A stretch of DNA of 64,000 bases from Bosea beijingensis (GTDB taxonomy: Bacteria > Pseudomonadota > Alphaproteobacteria > Rhizobiales > Beijerinckiaceae): contig NZ_CP132359.1 of the NCBI RefSeq assembly GCF_030758975.1, positions 2,576,782 through 2,640,781 on the forward strand, written 5' to 3'. Numbering within the stretch: position 1 is the first letter of the stretch; each line of letters starts with the position of its first letter. Below are positions 61,787 through 64,000 of the stretch, piece by piece. The notes beneath the pieces were generated by a model that worked only from the letters and a program-made list of their open reading frames with translations, was not told where the DNA came from and ran no database searches. The position numbers were made by a program, and so were the translations under genes.

Positions 61787-64000
61787 ATGAGCGAGAAAGC
61801 CACCACCGCCCCCGCCCTGAAGCCCGGCGACCATCTCTTCCTGGTCGACGGCTCGAATTTCATTTTCCGGGCCTATTTCCAGTCGATCAACCAGGACCGG
61901 AAATACAATGCCCGCTCGGACGGCTTGCCCTCCGGCGCGGTCCGGCTCTTCGCGACCAAGCTGTTCCAGTTCGTGCGCGAGGGCGTGCTCGGCGTCCGGC
62001 CGACCCATCTCGCCATCGTCTTCGACAAGTCGGAGAATTCGTTCCGCAAGGCGATCTACCCGGCCTACAAGGGGAACCGCTCCGAGCCGCCGGCCGATCT
62101 CATCCCCCAGTTCCCGCTGATGCGCGAGGCAGTGCGCGCCTTCGGCCTGATCCCGGTCGAGCAGGATGTCTACGAGGCCGACGACCTGATCGCGACCTAT
62201 GCCAAGCAGGCCCGCGAGGCCGGCGCCGACGTGCTGATCGTCTCCGCCGACAAGGACCTGATGCAGCTCGTGAAGCCGGGCGTCGCCATGTACGATCCCG
62301 CCTCCGGCGACCAGAAGAAGGGCGCCGGCTTCCGCGCCGAACGCCGCATCGGCGAGCCCGAGGTCGTCGAGTATTTCGGCGTCATGCCGGACAAGGTCAC
62401 CGACGTGCAGGCGCTTGCGGGCGATGCCACCGATAACGTGCCGGGCGCGCCGGGCATCGGCATCAAGACGGCCGCCCAGCTCATCGGCGAATATGGCGAT
62501 CTCGAAACCCTGCTTGCGCGGGCCGGCGAGATCAAGCAGCCGAAGCGACGGGAGACGCTGACCAATCCCGAGGTGATCGAGAAGGTCCGCATCTCCCACA
62601 AGCTCGTCAGCCTCGTCGACGACGTGAAGGTCGAGACGCCACTGGAAAACCTGACGCTGGAGCAGCCCGATCCGGCCAGGCTCATCGCCTTCCTCAAGGC
62701 GATGGAGTTCACCACCATCACCAAGCGGGTCGCCGAGGCCTATGAGGCCGATGTCGGCGCCGTCGATGCCGACCCGGCCCTGGCTCCGGGGGGCGCCCGG
62801 GCGGCCGAGCTCAAGGCGCTCTATGCCGGCGCGGATGCGATGGAGGGTGCGGTCTCCGGCTCCGCTCCGGTTGCGCCTGCCGCCGCTGCCTCAGCCGCCC
62901 CCGGTGGCGAAGACGGCTGGCTGAAGCCGGCCGATCTCGCCGCCGCCCGCAAGAACGAGGCGATCGCTGGCAAGATCGACCGCTCGAAATATGAATGCGT
63001 GCGCACGCTCGCCGATCTCGAACGCTGGATCGGCTGGGCCTATGAAGCCGGCCATGTCGCGCTCGATACCGAGACCAACTCGCTCGACGCGATGCAGGCC
63101 GATCTGATCGGCGTCTCGCTTGCGGTTGCGCCGGGCCGCGCCTGCTATATCCCGCTCCAGCACCGCGGCGGCGATGGCGGGCTCTTCGACGAAGGCCTGC
63201 TCGAAGGCCAGATTCCGCTGGCGCAGGCGGTGGCGGCCCTGAAGCCGCTGCTCGCCGATGCCGGCGTGCTCAAGATCGGCCAGAACCTGAAATACGACCT
63301 GCTCATCCTGGAGCGTCACGGCCTTGCCGTGTCCGGGATCGAGGACACGATGCTGATCTCCTATGCGCTCGATGCCGGCACCAACAGCCACGGCATGGAC
63401 AAGCTCTCGGAACTGCATCTCGGCCACGAGACGATTCCGTATGCGCAGGTCGCCGGCACCGGCAAGTCGCAGGTCACCTTCGACAAGGTGCCGCTCGACC
63501 GGGCGACCGACTACGCCGCCGAGGATGCCGATGTCACGCTCCGGCTCTGGCTCGCGCTGAAACCGCGCCTCGCCGCCGAGAAGAAGACGGCGGTCTACGA
63601 GGTGCTGGAGCGGCCGATGGTCGAGGTCCTCGCCAAGATGGAGCGCCGCGGCATCGCCATCGATCGGCAGATCCTTTCCCGTCTCTCCGGCGATTTCGCG
63701 CAGGGGCTCGCCCGGCTGGAGGACGAGATCTACGAGCTTGCCGGCGAGAAATTCACCATCGGCAGCCCCAAGCAGCTCGGCGACATCCTGTTCGGCAAGA
63801 TGGGGTTGGAGGGCGCCAAGAAGACCGCGACCGGCCAATGGGCGACCGGCGCCGGCGTGCTGGAAGAGCTCGCCGAGCAGGGCCACGCGCTGCCCTCGAA
63901 AATCCTGGAATGGCGCCAGCTCGCCAAGCTGAAATCGACCTATACCGACTCGCTGCCGGGCTATGTGAATCCGCAGACCAACCGGGTCCACACCTCCTAT
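61787..64000 (+). CDS. polA: DNA polymerase I (3' end outside the window)
   Basis: 738 codons visible and still open at the window edge. Residues about 15-300 are the 5'-3' exonuclease (FLVDGSNFIFRAYF, then VFDKSENSFRK and DATDNVPGAPGIGIKTA). A linker rich in alanine follows, then a 3'-5' exonuclease with all acid motifs: Asp427/Glu429 in ALDTETNSLD, LKYD, and YAAEDADVT. The polymerase domain has begun and the window stops at RVHTSY, before its catalytic motifs. ATG at 61787 (MSEKAT). Confidence 0.96.
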   Translation, partial: MSEKATTAPALKPGDHLFLVDGSNFIFRAYFQSINQDRKYNARSDGLPSGAVRLFATKLFQFVREGVLGVRPTHLAIVFDKSENSFRKAIYPAYKGNRSEPPADLIPQFPLMREAVRAFGLIPVEQDVYEADDLIATYAKQAREAGADVLIVSADKDLMQLVKPGVAMYDPASGDQKKGAGFRAERRIGEPEVVEYFGVMPDKVTDVQALAGDATDNVPGAPGIGIKTAAQLIGEYGDLETLLARAGEIKQPKRRETLTNPEVIEKVRISHKLVSLVDDVKVETPLENLTLEQPDPARLIAFLKAMEFTTITKRVAEAYEADVGAVDADPALAPGGARAAELKALYAGADAMEGAVSGSAPVAPAAAASAAPGGEDGWLKPADLAAARKNEAIAGKIDRSKYECVRTLADLERWIGWAYEAGHVALDTETNSLDAMQADLIGVSLAVAPGRACYIPLQHRGGDGGLFDEGLLEGQIPLAQAVAALKPLLADAGVLKIGQNLKYDLLILERHGLAVSGIEDTMLISYALDAGTNSHGMDKLSELHLGHETIPYAQVAGTGKSQVTFDKVPLDRATDYAAEDADVTLRLWLALKPRLAAEKKTAVYEVLERPMVEVLAKMERRGIAIDRQILSRLSGDFAQGLARLEDEIYELAGEKFTIGSPKQLGDILFGKMGLEGAKKTATGQWATGAGVLEELAEQGHALPSKILEWRQLAKLKSTYTDSLPGYVNPQTNRVHTSY

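Noticed and set aside
1..64000. tRNA or rRNA genes, prophage or insertion sequences
   Set aside because: No gap contains cloverleaf-like sequence with a TTCRANNC box, rRNA-like sequence, transposase or integrase; nearly every base outside genes is accounted for by short gaps or the repeats listed.

Overview
The window reads as a chromosome segment of a GC-rich alphaproteobacterium of the order Hyphomicrobiales, most like Bosea. This is inferred from gene content, codon use and dispersed palindromic repeats, not from a database search. It is densely coded: about 64 protein genes and no tRNA, rRNA, CRISPR array, prophage or insertion sequence that I could find. Both window edges cut a gene: a nucleoside permease on the left and DNA polymerase I on the right.

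Layout. 0-6.3 kb: nucleoside uptake and salvage operon (two ABC permeases, cdd, purine nucleoside phosphorylase, deoC, deoA) ending in a 2-hydroxyacid dehydrogenase. 6.5-14.1 kb: mixed genes (phytase-like esterase, nth, DUF2244, a methyltransferase, an Ada-like AraC-MGMT fusion, a polytopic membrane protein, an FAH-family enzyme). 14.2-19.8 kb: a glycerol-3-phosphate ugp operon behind a Pho-box-like array, with two extra genes (a secreted unknown and a creatininase-family hydrolase) between ugpA and ugpE. 19.8-20.5 kb: a PIN/Phd toxin-antitoxin pair. 20.5-28.1 kb: housekeeping genes (hemW, rdgB, rph, hrcA, DUF3297, GNAT, XRE-cupin, lepA). 28.3-32.1 kb: GIY-YIG protein, a CsbD stress protein behind an EcfG-type promoter, and an SDR / acyl-CoA dehydrogenase / phosphotransferase operon.

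32.2-43.4 kb is a siderophore-iron island of two convergent arms. The plus arm has a binding protein, FecCD permease, ATPase and two methyltransferases. The minus arm has an AraC regulator, TonB-dependent receptor, siderophore esterase, second binding protein and a DUF2218-SIP reductase. A coherent path is: receptor import, periplasmic capture by one of two related binding proteins, import through the single ABC channel, then reduction or hydrolysis to release iron.

43.4-51.1 kb is a catabolic island: an XRE-cupin regulator diverges from amidohydrolase, two Dpp-type permeases, a binding protein and a second amidohydrolase, with no ATPase gene. 51.1-64 kb holds a SCO copper chaperone, a processive glycosyltransferase, trpF-trpB without trpA next to them, an orphan TAXI protein, typA, a small P-loop protein, an aldo/keto reductase, a nitroreductase and polA. 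Several families of inverted-repeat elements sit in the gaps between genes. The observations I rate highest are the modified ugp operon, the two-binding-protein siderophore island with its candidate operators, and the amidohydrolase-flanked, ATPase-less transporter operon.
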